A stretch of DNA of 64,000 bases from an uncultured Candidatus Poseidoniales archaeon (GCA_902593945.1 CACJKA010000002.1:1-64000); one strand, 5' to 3'; counted from the stretch's first letter, positions 49,290-60,741 are shown. Translations and numbers: made by a program. The notes: a model not told the origin generated them from the sequence alone.

Positions 49290-50045
49290 GTGAGGTCTTT
49301 CACAATTGTACAGAATTTATTAACTGCCTTGGTTATTCCGTTTCTAGCATCTATTGTTGGAATTTCTGCTTTACCCGGAGTATATGTTTTCTACAAGATT
49401 CTAGATCTAACTAATACCAATCCTGGATCTTTCTTATCTTCCGATATAGATTCAATGCCGATTATTTTAGATTTTGCGATTACAGGAATTTCAACCGGAA
49501 TGGCAGTGATGACTTGGGGGATTAGTTTAGTGATTATTTGTGGAGTACTTGGGGGGTTATTTAGACCAAGATTAGATCCTGGAAGATATCCTCTACAGTC
49601 ATTTGTGACAATTCAATGGGCTTGGTCAATGATTTTCCATAGGATTGCATTATTCTTTTTGCCATTCCTAGTTCCATCATTTATTGGAAATATTTACTAT
49701 CGATTATCAGGGGCTAAGTTAGGGCAAGGAGTACAGATCAATAGTGCACATCTCAATGATGCTGGTTCGGTAACATTAGGGGACAGAGTAGTCATTGGAG
49801 GAAAAGCAATAATCAATGCACATTTAACAGAAAGTGGAGAATTAGTAATGTCTCCAGTAGTTATTGGAAATGGTGCATTGATTGGAATGGGGTCTGTAAT
49901 TCAACCGGGTTGTACAATAGGTGAAAATGCTGTTGTTGCATCCAGAGCAGTAGTTCCAAAGTGGACTAACATACCTGATGGGGAAGTATGGGCTGGAATA
50001 CCTGCAAAGTGCATAAAGCGTGCAGATGGTACAAAACCTGAATAA
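49290..50045 (+). CDS. Membrane protein with left-handed beta-helix (hexapeptide) acyltransferase domain
   Basis: VTLGDRVVIGGKAIINAH...VVIGNGALIGMGSVIQPGCTIGENAVVASRAVVP. Confidence 0.8.
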   Translation: MRSFTIVQNLLTALVIPFLASIVGISALPGVYVFYKILDLTNTNPGSFLSSDIDSMPIILDFAITGISTGMAVMTWGISLVIICGVLGGLFRPRLDPGRYPLQSFVTIQWAWSMIFHRIALFFLPFLVPSFIGNIYYRLSGAKLGQGVQINSAHLNDAGSVTLGDRVVIGGKAIINAHLTESGELVMSPVVIGNGALIGMGSVIQPGCTIGENAVVASRAVVPKWTNIPDGEVWAGIPAKCIKRADGTKPE

Positions 50046-50681
50046 TCAGTCTTCTGATTCTTCTTCAGGGAGTTCTTCAGACATCTCTTGAGCGTGTGCA
50101 ACTGCTTCTTCTGCTGCATCTAGGGCTTCATCCATTCTAGACTTGAAAGTGTCTTGTTTCTTTGCGAATTCAGCACTCTTTTCGATAGCGGAATCAATCA
50201 TTTCGTATCTTGTCTGTATTGCTTGATTCAGATTTTCAAATAATTTCATATGTTGGACATACCAATCGTCTCTAGCTGTAAGTTCCACTTGAGCCGTTTG
50301 TAATGCTTCATCAAGTTCCTCTGCTACTTCGAAAACACGGCCCAGTCTTGCTTTTTCACGAGTATACATCTCTTCCGTTTTCTCCAGCTTTGGCTCAAGA
50401 TGTTTGATTCTAGTAGAAGACTTTGCTCCTTCCATTTCCATCTCATGGATTCTATTGTCCTTATCTGAAAGGAGAGTTTCCATACCTTCTCTCTCGATTT
50501 CTTTATCGATTGCTTCTTTCTCTAAAACATCAATAATGGCATTTTTCTCTTCAAGTTCTTGCTCAACTTTACGATAAGCAACGTATAGTTTCTCTAGTCG
50601 ATCTGATTCTTCAACTAATCTTTCCTCTAGTTGTTTGATACGATTTTCTGGCGTTATTGAACCGCCTTCATCATTACTCAT
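50046..50681 (-). CDS. Coiled-coil protein
   Basis: Long Glu/Lys heptad-rich ORF. Confidence 0.7.
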   Translation of the reverse strand: MSNDEGGSITPENRIKQLEERLVEESDRLEKLYVAYRKVEQELEEKNAIIDVLEKEAIDKEIEREGMETLLSDKDNRIHEMEMEGAKSSTRIKHLEPKLEKTEEMYTREKARLGRVFEVAEELDEALQTAQVELTARDDWYVQHMKLFENLNQAIQTRYEMIDSAIEKSAEFAKKQDTFKSRMDEALDAAEEAVAHAQEMSEELPEEESED

Positions 50682-50765
50682 TGGATACCCTCACCTTCCT
50701 CGAATCATATCCTCGCTTTAACTTCGGCGGATTCTTTGTCTAAGAATTGCTGATTTCTAGTCTAT

Positions 50766-52178
50766 TTATTGAGATAATGCTGCAATAGTTGCAGATAATA
50801 CTGCAGTCAATCTTTTCGACGAAGGAATATGTAATTTTTCATCAGGGCCATGAGCATTATTTCCTGGACCACCAGTACCTGTACAGAAGAACTGTGCAGA
50901 AGGATATTTTTTCTGCATCATTGCCATAAATGGAATTGTTCCTCCCACCCAAGTAGCCATTGGAGGATATCCACTAATATGCAAAGATGCAGTAGAAAGA
51001 GCATCAGCAATTTTCCCATCCATAGTAGGAGCATGAAAACCATCTGCTGCCGCATCAGGAATATATTCAACTTGAGAACCATAAGGTGGATTACTCTCTA
51101 AGGTTTCTTTCAAAATAGAATCAATATCTTCCGATAAGACCCCGGGGGGGATTCTGAAACTCAATTTCAGATCAGTATTCGTTCTCAGAACATTACCTGC
51201 AGTCTGAGTTGGAGGAATTCCATCTGCACCAATGACTGACATTGCAGGTCTCCAATTAATATCAAGAAGAATTTCGGCCGCACCCTCATTTTGAGGCCTT
51301 AGAGAATCTACAACGGGAAGTTGTGACCAAAGTTCATCACCAAGTAAATTACCAAGTTGTTCGGCTTCGTTTCGGACTTTATCACTAATCTCTACATGCA
51401 TTTCAGGAATCAAAATTTTTCCAGTACTAGAATCTTCTACTCTATCCAAAAGCATTCTTTGAATTCTAAATGAAGAAGGGATTACTCCTCCAGACATTCC
51501 AGAATGGACACCTTCATTTGATACACGGACTGAAAGATTTCCCGCAACTAATCCCCTCAACGCCTCCGTAACCCAAATGTGTTCATAATCCGGTCCGCCG
51601 CTGTCAAGAACGACTATCAAATCGGGCTCACCTAAATCTTTAGTTAATGATTCAAGATATGGAGGTAAATCATAAGAGCCTGATTCTTCACATGTTTCAA
51701 TTAGAAAATGTGAACGAGGATATGGGACTCCTTGCTCTTGTAGCATTTTAAGAGCAGTGACACATACATATCCTCCATATCCATCATCCAAAGCTCCCCT
51801 TCCATATAACCAAGGATCTCTTCGTACGGCTTTCAATGGATGTAATCCTTCAGACCATAGATTAGGCCTAGATGGTTGTTTATCTAGATGTGAATAGAAA
51901 ATCACTTCTCCTGGACCAGTACCTTCGACTGTAACTAAGAGAACGGGAGTTCTTTCGTCTATGCGGTGTATTTTGTATTCCATTCCTTCTAATTCTTGAT
52001 CTACTAACCATTTTGTAAATAATTCAATTGTCGCATCAAGTTCTCCTTTTTCTCTCCAATTAGGTTCGAAACTAGGAGAAAGTGCTTCTATCTTAATAAA
52101 TTCAGTTAAACTCGGGATTATTGATTCCTCCCATAACTCATCTGATCTAGCCATTAACCTATCCAAGTCCACGGTCAT
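50766..52178 (-). CDS. M20 family metallopeptidase
   Basis: VIFYSHLDKQP, LYGRGALDDGYGGYV, ETCEESGS, FCTGTGGPGNNAHGPDE. Confidence 0.92.
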   Translation of the reverse strand: MTVDLDRLMARSDELWEESIIPSLTEFIKIEALSPSFEPNWREKGELDATIELFTKWLVDQELEGMEYKIHRIDERTPVLLVTVEGTGPGEVIFYSHLDKQPSRPNLWSEGLHPLKAVRRDPWLYGRGALDDGYGGYVCVTALKMLQEQGVPYPRSHFLIETCEESGSYDLPPYLESLTKDLGEPDLIVVLDSGGPDYEHIWVTEALRGLVAGNLSVRVSNEGVHSGMSGGVIPSSFRIQRMLLDRVEDSSTGKILIPEMHVEISDKVRNEAEQLGNLLGDELWSQLPVVDSLRPQNEGAAEILLDINWRPAMSVIGADGIPPTQTAGNVLRTNTDLKLSFRIPPGVLSEDIDSILKETLESNPPYGSQVEYIPDAAADGFHAPTMDGKIADALSTASLHISGYPPMATWVGGTIPFMAMMQKKYPSAQFFCTGTGGPGNNAHGPDEKLHIPSSKRLTAVLSATIAALSQ

Positions 52179-52216
52179 GTATCCTTCTTAGGTGGCTCAG
52201 TCTTTGAATCTTTGAT

Positions 52217-55200
52217 TCATAGTTCCTGCTTTGAGGGGCCACAGATAGGAATTTTACCCTTAGAAAAGGGGCAGTGATTACACGGTCCGGAAAATTCGAT
52301 GTTCAGAGGTGGGTGATTAGAGATATCTTCCTCAGGATTTAGTTCAATAGAGGCAACCTGTATTAAAATTTCATCTAACTCTTTCTGGGCTTTCAAAAAT
52401 AAGTCTTCAGGATATTCGACCAATCTTCCAGTTACTCCAACCCAAATTGCAGGACGTAGAACTCTACGAGGATGTGCCTTTTTCTGTTCAATTCTTTCTA
52501 ATGCTCTGTAATAGAGTGCTAACTGCATTCGATGATGATGTAACATAGAATACTCTGCTTCACATGCTGGTTGATATGATTCATCGCCAAGAGATTCTAA
52601 TAATCCCTCCGATCGATTAGAAAATAATCTTGATACTTCTTCTGTCTTCAAATCAATTGGACGGATTGATGGCCCGTCAATACTGTTCGTGCATAATACA
52701 AGGTCAATTAGCCCATCCATTAAAACTGATACTTCGTTGATTGATGAGAGTTTATCAGTACCTCTCGGGGTCCAACGCCCTCTAGTAATTCCATTAAGTG
52801 GGACTTTGAAACTAATATGAAAAGGTAGTTCGGTTCTCAAACCCTCGACTGTCTCATCATCAATAATTTCACCAGATACTAGCCTCCCTAGTTTACTATT
52901 AGATAGCCTATTAGTCATCTCAATTACTGAATCATTCATTTTTGAGGCAATGAAATCATTATCAAGTAATTCGGAATATATTTTCTGATGAACTTCTGGA
53001 TTATTGAGGCCATTGGAGTTCTTTTTAATCCAAGAACTAGGCAAATTCGGGGAACCCTCTGACAACGAACCAGGATTAGGAATACCAATTTCTACAATGC
53101 GATGAACGACGGAACCGAAAAGAGCAGGGTCAAAATGATGCTTGGATTTATCAATAGTTAATTGTTCCGAAATAGGTATTATTGGAGTTGAATTAAGTCC
53201 TCCTCGTGTTTCAAACCAATGACGCCTAGAACATTCCGATAATACAGAAAGACGATGTGGGGCTGTTTTGACCCTATAATGAGAATCTTTCCTAGCTATT
53301 AACTGCTGAACAGAATTATTATCCATTGAAATTTTTGCTACATTGTCTTTGAGTGAAAGTTTTTCAAATGGTGTAAGAATTACATCATTTGTTTGTGCTT
53401 GATCGGCATTAAAGCAGTCTTCATCGTGCAGAACTATAATTCCGGGCAATAAATTACTTCCTAGGAAAGAATTTTGAATCATTGTAAACGGATTCAGATA
53501 TCTTGCATCTTTTTCACCTAAGTTTCCAATCGGATCTGCATAGGTCCAGATAGACATGTCTTCATTTCTGTTTACAGAGCCCTGTCTAAGAGATTCTAAC
53601 CATATTTGTCCTAATTGAGGAAGTGGACGTGTGTAAGACCAAGGAATTTTTAACCCATTTCTCGGATTATCTTCACTCCATGAGGTCCCTTTAGGAGACC
53701 CGACTATTATGAGACGATTTTTTGCTCTGGTTGCCCCGACATAAAATAAACGTCTTGCTTCGGCATCTTTTCTTGACTGATATATCCATTTTGTATGCAT
53801 CCAAGTTGCAGTTTTAATTTCTTGCTGGTCAGTCCATGGAATTGGGTTTCCTGAAAACAATTCAGGACTTACCATTGCTCTAGAACGACTATCTATAGTG
53901 AGGTTGGTCTGTCGCTTAGAAAAAATATCTACTAAAAATACGACACTTGCTTCGAGACCTTTAGATCCATGTATTGTCATTATTCTAACCGCGTCCGATG
54001 GAGGAATTGTTATCGCTTCCATGGTTGAAGATTCATTTTCTCGGAGTTGTCTAATTTTGTCAGCGATTACTATTGCGTCGCCTCCTAACTCAGAACTCAA
54101 TGAAGAAACTAATTCAATGAATTGTTCTACGTCTTGTAATGAAGATTCTTCAGGATAAGTTAGTAATAAGTCCGAGAAGTCTAAAGTATCTTCTAATAAT
54201 TCGTTAATCAAGCCTTTTTCTGAAAAATCAATCCAATGACTAACTAATTCTTTCTGATGTGAATTTATAGCCAATTCTCTCAAGCGATATAATAAATTTT
54301 CATTCTTTTTCGATTTACCTATGAAATCTTGTGTTTGTTTATCGTTAAAACCGATTAAACAAGACCTTGCAACCCAAACTGCGTTGTGAGGGTTTCTAGG
54401 TCTAGCAATAAATTGTAACAAACCATCTAATGTGTGCACTGCTGGTCTTTCTAATAATCCTCCTTCTCTATCGGCCTGTGAAGGAATATCAAAATCATTT
54501 AGATATCTAATTATAATATCTCTAATATCTCTTCTTGAAGGTAAAAGAACCATAATTTCACTGGGAGGGACCTTTTCACAAGTAGGTTGAATATCCCAAT
54601 CTCCAGTTGGAGACAGGACTCGAACGGGTTTACCATCAATAAGATGCTTGATTCGCTGGGCAATCATTAGTCCCTGTCTTTCAAGAGAATCTCCAGAATC
54701 AAAGGCGTCTAAATATTCACTCAAATCGGTCGACGGATTTGTAGAAAGATCATTATTCAAGGGACAAATCCATTCGAGATTGCCCGCTATTTTTTTATTC
54801 TGAGGTGAAGGAATTAATTCCTGAGGTTCAGCATAAAAATCACCATTGAAAACTCTCCTATGTCTAGGATCGAATACGTCCTCCCACCATTTATTCATCA
54901 CATCCAATAAACCTCCATCTGTACGATAATTAATTTTCAACGAAATATAACCTTCTTTTCGCAAATCGGTAACCTCTTGATCACCAGAATCCAATCCATC
55001 ATAGTGATGGAATGGAATCCAACCAAGAAGGTCTTGCCCTCCGTCTTCGTAATGTTTCCTCGCGTTTGCGATGGTGATTTTGTGAGAATTTCTTGGATCA
55101 CGGCTAAAATCTCTACTTCTTAACTCTCTACCGGATTCAGTTAATTCAGAAATACTATTAAATTCATGATTATTGATGCTTCTAAGTATCTTAGAATATT

Positions 55201-57115
55201 CTAAAAATCCTGTTACTTCTGCCTGTCTAAATGCATAGATACTTTGTTTTATATCGCCGACATAACATATAGTCGGTTGCCACGGAGTGTCGGGTACTTT
55301 CACCTCATTATCTTCGAAATGTCGATCTCCCCATAACCTAGATAGTAACTTCCATTGTAATGGTGAATTATCTTGAGCTTCGTCAATAATAAAAGCCCTA
55401 TATCTTCTCCTAATTTTCTTTAATAATTCGTATCTCCGGATTAAATCATCCTTACTTTGTTTAATATTGGGTACTGAGTCTTTCTCAAAATCTTCAAGAA
55501 TTGAAATTGCAGCAATAATATGATCATCTTTCCATGAGTCCTGTGGAGGATTATTCAAAGTATAAATTACCGATTCGGGGTAGAAATCCTCACAAGTTTG
55601 AGGGCAATTTGCCAATAATAGATCGCCGGCCATTCTTTGGATATCATCAAAATCATGTACTTCATTCACTTCTTTTAGTTTCTCCAATATTCCATTAAAT
55701 CCTTTCATAACAATACGTAAATCATCTAAATTTCTAGCTTCTTTTTCTAGAGTAAAACCGTAAATGGTATCATCATTAACTGTAGGATGATTTGCAGAAA
55801 GAAGTCCATCTAAAGTAAATATAGGGTGTTGCCAATCATTCGGAGTACCCGGTATTTTCTTTTTACTAATTACCATCGTTAAACGAATAAAATGTAGCAT
55901 TATATCCCCATCAGTAGAATGCCATAATTCCTTTAATTCGGTGGCTACTGGCTTAATCACACCGCTAACACGCCCTAAACTATTTATTCCTCTAGGCCAA
56001 TTATCTCCGTCTTTCGGTAGGTTTCCATAAGGGAATACTGAAGGTTTATCCGATGCTGAATCCTTGAATAAGGATTTACGAGAAACTACACAATTATACA
56101 CATTACTTAGCCAAACTAATTTATCCCAAATATTTTCTTTGGGTGGTAAAGATGCAAGATGATCAAGACAACCTATACGCGTATAATGACTCCACCCCGA
56201 ACCTAATTCATTTGGATATTGTTTCACTAAATCGCAAAAATTAAAAATTATTTTTTGGGTTTCTTCAATGAAACTATCTAATAGCCTAGGATTTATCGAA
56301 TTAACAATTCTTTCTTTGATCTTGTCTGAAATAATTTTCCCATCTGAATCAGTTAATCCTTTTATTGCTTCATCGATAAATATTGAACGTTTAGATAAAT
56401 TACGAATAACTCCGATTGCTCTGTTCCGACCAGCGTAATGGCGTTGAATACGATCTCGGGATTCTAGAACTTCTTTAGGTCCAAAAGTACGATTGACTGA
56501 AATTCCAGCATCTACCGCTTCAGAAATACGGGATGGATGTGAAGATAATCTCCATAATATGTTTAATGCCGACTCTGTTAATAATATTCTGCCAGAGTCA
56601 GATATATTTTCTTGGGTTAGAGAGTCTCCAAGAATACCTCTGTAAGGAGAAACTAATTGATTGAAAAAGGAGTCAATTGTTCCAATTGGTGCGTCGTCTA
56701 ATAGTGTCAATAATTGTTCATTAAAACCTTCATATCGTATTCTAGGATCTGTCCTATTCTTACCGTCATCACTTGATGGACCGGGGGCTAAATGTGTGAG
56801 TCTTTGTCTTAATCTATCTTTCATTTCATCTGCGGCTTTATTGGTGAAAGTTAGAAGAACGACTTCTCCGGGCAATAAACCTCCCCAATCTCTAAGATTT
56901 TGAGTATCTGATTTACCTGAAACTAGCATTCCACCAGATAATTCGAAAGGCCTTTCAGGCCTAGGCAATATTCTAGTCGCTCTTTGATCTTCTGAAAGGT
57001 AGTGCTCAATCACTCTATCAATAATTGTACTAGTCTTTCCTGTACCTGCACCAGCATCAACAACTATGTGTGAGTCTAAGTTTAGAGCCAATAATTGTGC
57101 ACGATTTAATTTCAT
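52217..57115 (-). CDS. AddA/UvrD-like helicase-nuclease (1632 aa)
   Basis: VDAGAGTGKTSTIIDRV, LTFTNKAADEMKDRLR, IIDEAQDNSPLQWKLL, MTIHGSKGLE, RRLFYVGATRAKNRL; C-terminal nuclease IDLKTEE...MQLALYYRAL and C...PCNHCPFSKGKIPICG. Confidence 0.92.
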   Translation of the reverse strand: MKLNRAQLLALNLDSHIVVDAGAGTGKTSTIIDRVIEHYLSEDQRATRILPRPERPFELSGGMLVSGKSDTQNLRDWGGLLPGEVVLLTFTNKAADEMKDRLRQRLTHLAPGPSSDDGKNRTDPRIRYEGFNEQLLTLLDDAPIGTIDSFFNQLVSPYRGILGDSLTQENISDSGRILLTESALNILWRLSSHPSRISEAVDAGISVNRTFGPKEVLESRDRIQRHYAGRNRAIGVIRNLSKRSIFIDEAIKGLTDSDGKIISDKIKERIVNSINPRLLDSFIEETQKIIFNFCDLVKQYPNELGSGWSHYTRIGCLDHLASLPPKENIWDKLVWLSNVYNCVVSRKSLFKDSASDKPSVFPYGNLPKDGDNWPRGINSLGRVSGVIKPVATELKELWHSTDGDIMLHFIRLTMVISKKKIPGTPNDWQHPIFTLDGLLSANHPTVNDDTIYGFTLEKEARNLDDLRIVMKGFNGILEKLKEVNEVHDFDDIQRMAGDLLLANCPQTCEDFYPESVIYTLNNPPQDSWKDDHIIAAISILEDFEKDSVPNIKQSKDDLIRRYELLKKIRRRYRAFIIDEAQDNSPLQWKLLSRLWGDRHFEDNEVKVPDTPWQPTICYVGDIKQSIYAFRQAEVTGFLEYSKILRSINNHEFNSISELTESGRELRSRDFSRDPRNSHKITIANARKHYEDGGQDLLGWIPFHHYDGLDSGDQEVTDLRKEGYISLKINYRTDGGLLDVMNKWWEDVFDPRHRRVFNGDFYAEPQELIPSPQNKKIAGNLEWICPLNNDLSTNPSTDLSEYLDAFDSGDSLERQGLMIAQRIKHLIDGKPVRVLSPTGDWDIQPTCEKVPPSEIMVLLPSRRDIRDIIIRYLNDFDIPSQADREGGLLERPAVHTLDGLLQFIARPRNPHNAVWVARSCLIGFNDKQTQDFIGKSKKNENLLYRLRELAINSHQKELVSHWIDFSEKGLINELLEDTLDFSDLLLTYPEESSLQDVEQFIELVSSLSSELGGDAIVIADKIRQLRENESSTMEAITIPPSDAVRIMTIHGSKGLEASVVFLVDIFSKRQTNLTIDSRSRAMVSPELFSGNPIPWTDQQEIKTATWMHTKWIYQSRKDAEARRLFYVGATRAKNRLIIVGSPKGTSWSEDNPRNGLKIPWSYTRPLPQLGQIWLESLRQGSVNRNEDMSIWTYADPIGNLGEKDARYLNPFTMIQNSFLGSNLLPGIIVLHDEDCFNADQAQTNDVILTPFEKLSLKDNVAKISMDNNSVQQLIARKDSHYRVKTAPHRLSVLSECSRRHWFETRGGLNSTPIIPISEQLTIDKSKHHFDPALFGSVVHRIVEIGIPNPGSLSEGSPNLPSSWIKKNSNGLNNPEVHQKIYSELLDNDFIASKMNDSVIEMTNRLSNSKLGRLVSGEIIDDETVEGLRTELPFHISFKVPLNGITRGRWTPRGTDKLSSINEVSVLMDGLIDLVLCTNSIDGPSIRPIDLKTEEVSRLFSNRSEGLLESLGDESYQPACEAEYSMLHHHRMQLALYYRALERIEQKKAHPRRVLRPAIWVGVTGRLVEYPEDLFLKAQKELDEILIQVASIELNPEEDISNHPPLNIEFSGPCNHCPFSKGKIPICGPSKQEL

Positions 57116-60100
57116 TAGAAATCACCTTCCAATTTGACATCACAGAGATTACTAACTGAACAAAACTTACAATTAGATTTACTTGGAATTGGATTTATAA
57201 ATCCTAGATTAGCTCGATTCGATACGTTTAATGCCACAGAGATTCGGGATGCAAGCCAAGCTCTAAATGGGTCACTATCAGGAGATTTATCTTCATTTAA
57301 AAATCTAAATTTATTCTTAGTAATGTCGGTTTTAATTCCAAATTTTTGTAAATTTTCGACTAAATTGTGTTTTGATAATTCGACAAAATGAGAAATTTTA
57401 TGGCCTAATATAGATATTCCAGCACCTATTACTAAATCGCCAGGATGAGCTATTTCCCATGCCCTAGCATAAAGTGCTAATTGAAGTTCTTCAAGAATTC
57501 CTTTGTAATGCCTTTCCTTGGCTTTTGTTTTCTCTGTTGTTTTGATATCTCTAATAATTACTAATCTGCGAGGTTTCCAATCGTTCCGAATATGTGACTC
57601 TAGGGGGGCCACTTCTTTACTACCATCTTCATCTATCCAAATGTTTTTCTCTATATCAAATGGAACTAAATCTACACGATCTATTTGACCTCTTAACATA
57701 ATTGAGGGAACTGATTTTTTATTTGGTAACGTTAATTCAGCAGGAAGGGAAATCTCAATACCTTTTGACTTAGATTCTGGTAATTTTAATATCCATTCAA
57801 TAGCAATTGGTGCAACATTTTCTAATACTAATTCTTCTTTTATTAAACGCCCAATCCTGCCTGCTAAAGGCATAGGCTTTTGATCTAAAATCCAATTATC
57901 CCATTCTTTAATACTCATACCAGTCATCATTCTAATTCTATTAGTAGATACAGCATCACTTTTATTCAACCAAGGAGCAATTTCATTTAGATGGGAAAGC
58001 GCATTTTGCATCAAAACTTCAGGTTGAATTTTAGATTTAGAAAGATTTATTGGAGTTTTATTCGGATGAAAATCTCTAGAAAAACCTTCTTTAAAATTAA
58101 GTGTCTGAAGCAATAAATTATGATGGATTTTATGAAATAAATCTCCGTGTGTACGAGCATCCAAATCTTCTTTCTGGATCTCCTCTATACCTATATCTAA
58201 ATCCCTAGTTAACCAACCTGAACGAGGACACCGTAACCATTTCTCAATCCTAGTAGGGGACCAATTACGAAATCTTTGATTCTCTAAAACAACAAATCCA
58301 TTCCGAGAATCACTCACTTGTAATCCTGAAGGTTTCGGAGTAAATGGCCGAGGATCAACACTAAGAGTTTTGATTTTACGACTATTGTCGTTGACAGTAA
58401 TACCTGAAACAACTGGCCATCGTTCATTCAATCTAGGGATATCAAATTGTTTGGGTATTCTACTAAGCCACATACTTTCGACATCAAAGCTGAATAAAGA
58501 TTCTTGATAACCTTCAGGAAGATATCCGTCATTTCCTGCTAACTGGGGTTGTCTCCTTTCTCTGTCTCTTTGCAATAATGGCTCTATCGACATTGTAACA
58601 GAATCTGAATTAATTGGCGGTCTTGAAGATTTTTTATTATCGCTCAATCTTAAACCATCAATTCTATGAGCGTGTCGAGGACTTATCGAATAATCATTTT
58701 GTTTAGATTCGAATACTCGTTCAGTAAAGTCTTTCGAAATCGACCATTCCCTGATAGGAGTTGATGGAGGATTAGAATCATCCATTTCGGAATCTAAAAT
58801 AAATACTTTAGATGCACATTTCAAAATATGCTCAAAATTGTGTCTAGCGTTACGAATAGGTCCATCGGGTCTAAGTAAATTATTCTCATGTCTTTCTATA
58901 TCTCCAATAAAATGCATTTTCGGGACTCTAAGATCCCATGAAACAGATGATGTATTTGCTAATACAACTACATCTGCAGAACATCCAAGTGCCTGATCAC
59001 ATGATAAAATTCTTACTCTATTTCTACTAAGATTTGAAAACATGGGTATCTTTATTTTCTGTATTAATGTAGAAATTTCATCTATCCATCCTGGCCCCAT
59101 TTTAGGATGATTTTGGCCAAGAGTTAGTTGTAATGAGCGAAGATTAGATACCTCGGAAGAAAGAGATTGGAGAACTCGCAATGAAGTTATTGACTCTTCC
59201 ACATTTTTCTTCTTAGTCATTTTTTCACTGAGGAGATCGATTGTAAATTGAAGCCATTGATCTCCATCTTTCGGAATAGATGGGAGAGGAAGTGATTCTT
59301 TTGTGAATACTCCTTTATCAGAAAAATCTTCAATAGTATTCCTGTCATACCCTGACAGTAGAGGAGTTAACCACTTCGAAATACAGAGTAACCACCATTG
59401 AGTTGATTCTTTTTTTATGTTATCTTCATCGCCATTAATTCCAAAATCGAAATCCGAGCTAAGACTTCTCAACCACTGAAATAATGCTCCTGGTCCCCCA
59501 AGGATATGGTTGGTTCTAGCTATCTTCGTCAGTAATTCTGGGTCAGGGATTGGCCTAATTCTTTCATTTACAGGATGAATTGGCATTTCTGGAAATAGTA
59601 ATAGAGACTGTTGGAGTGAAAGAGATCTTAATTTCTCTAAAGAAAATGCGTCGTCACTATGAGGCAAATTCAAATAAGAATGAATCCAATGTCCCAATGA
59701 ATTATTTGTGATTATTTGATCATCTTGAGAAAACGGAAGACCCAGATTCTTCATCCCTCTTCTCCAAATATATTTATTATTGTCAAAATTAGGATCTATT
59801 ATCAATACTGTATTTTCTGGAGATTCTAATAGATACTTAGAAACTATGGAATATGTAGCTTCAAATGATTGATTTTCCCGATTAAGTAAAACTCTTTCAA
59901 CATAATTTTGATTGTTTTCTAAAATTAATTCGTGCTTTGGAACCCATTTGGGTAACTCAGAAGATTCTGTGATTGCCCACTCGTCTATTAATCTAAGACC
60001 ATGTTTGCCTAAACGAATATTGCCGATATTTCCTAATTGATGTATTGGACAATGATGAGAAATTGCTTTCATAAAATCGATATGAGATTTAGGAATTGTA

Positions 60101-60741
60101 GGTGAATGATTAAGCATGATAATTCCATCTACATCGATTAAGGAGAATGGTTCTTTAGGCTGATTTAGTATCTCAATTAAACGCTCAGGGAGAAAATCAT
60201 CATGAGTCCGATTAAGTTTAGATTCAAGAGATTTTATTATTTTTCTAAAGGTTTCAATCCCTGGGCCCTTCCAACCATTTGCTAGAGATTCAGAAGAAAG
60301 AAATTTATGTAATTCGCTGAGAGCCACTGTTTTACCTCTACTCCAATTCATGTCGGGAAGTGGATTTATTATTGGAAAACCTAAGTTTGCAGAGGATTTC
60401 TTACACTCATCATGAAGAATTAATTGAAATGAAGAACTATGATTTAATTTCTGAGGCATTCTAAAATCAGACATGATAGAATCCATTAAAGACGGAATTG
60501 TATGATGTAGGGTGTTGTCAATAACATATCCTTGATTACTGATTAGGTCTATTATCTCACGTCTAGATTCTGTAGTTGGATATATCACTAGAATCCTTGA
60601 TTTGCCGCCATCGGAATATGACTTTCCATCAGATAATTGAGAAATTAAGTGATTTAGCAACCAATCAGGAACGGATCCCGGAGAAACCTCTTCATTAGTA
60701 ATTCTCATCTCATGAACACTCAACGTACGACCCCCGAACAT
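57115..60741 (-). CDS. AddB-like nuclease/inactivated helicase (1208 aa)
   Basis: C-terminal RGQIDRVDLV...IRDIKTTEK...LQLALYARAW and Fe-S cysteines EKWLRCPRSGW ... NCKFCSVSNLC; stop/start overlap (TAATG) with the AddA-like gene. Confidence 0.82.
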   Translation of the reverse strand: MFGGRTLSVHEMRITNEEVSPGSVPDWLLNHLISQLSDGKSYSDGGKSRILVIYPTTESRREIIDLISNQGYVIDNTLHHTIPSLMDSIMSDFRMPQKLNHSSSFQLILHDECKKSSANLGFPIINPLPDMNWSRGKTVALSELHKFLSSESLANGWKGPGIETFRKIIKSLESKLNRTHDDFLPERLIEILNQPKEPFSLIDVDGIIMLNHSPTIPKSHIDFMKAISHHCPIHQLGNIGNIRLGKHGLRLIDEWAITESSELPKWVPKHELILENNQNYVERVLLNRENQSFEATYSIVSKYLLESPENTVLIIDPNFDNNKYIWRRGMKNLGLPFSQDDQIITNNSLGHWIHSYLNLPHSDDAFSLEKLRSLSLQQSLLLFPEMPIHPVNERIRPIPDPELLTKIARTNHILGGPGALFQWLRSLSSDFDFGINGDEDNIKKESTQWWLLCISKWLTPLLSGYDRNTIEDFSDKGVFTKESLPLPSIPKDGDQWLQFTIDLLSEKMTKKKNVEESITSLRVLQSLSSEVSNLRSLQLTLGQNHPKMGPGWIDEISTLIQKIKIPMFSNLSRNRVRILSCDQALGCSADVVVLANTSSVSWDLRVPKMHFIGDIERHENNLLRPDGPIRNARHNFEHILKCASKVFILDSEMDDSNPPSTPIREWSISKDFTERVFESKQNDYSISPRHAHRIDGLRLSDNKKSSRPPINSDSVTMSIEPLLQRDRERRQPQLAGNDGYLPEGYQESLFSFDVESMWLSRIPKQFDIPRLNERWPVVSGITVNDNSRKIKTLSVDPRPFTPKPSGLQVSDSRNGFVVLENQRFRNWSPTRIEKWLRCPRSGWLTRDLDIGIEEIQKEDLDARTHGDLFHKIHHNLLLQTLNFKEGFSRDFHPNKTPINLSKSKIQPEVLMQNALSHLNEIAPWLNKSDAVSTNRIRMMTGMSIKEWDNWILDQKPMPLAGRIGRLIKEELVLENVAPIAIEWILKLPESKSKGIEISLPAELTLPNKKSVPSIMLRGQIDRVDLVPFDIEKNIWIDEDGSKEVAPLESHIRNDWKPRRLVIIRDIKTTEKTKAKERHYKGILEELQLALYARAWEIAHPGDLVIGAGISILGHKISHFVELSKHNLVENLQKFGIKTDITKNKFRFLNEDKSPDSDPFRAWLASRISVALNVSNRANLGFINPIPSKSNCKFCSVSNLCDVKLEGDF

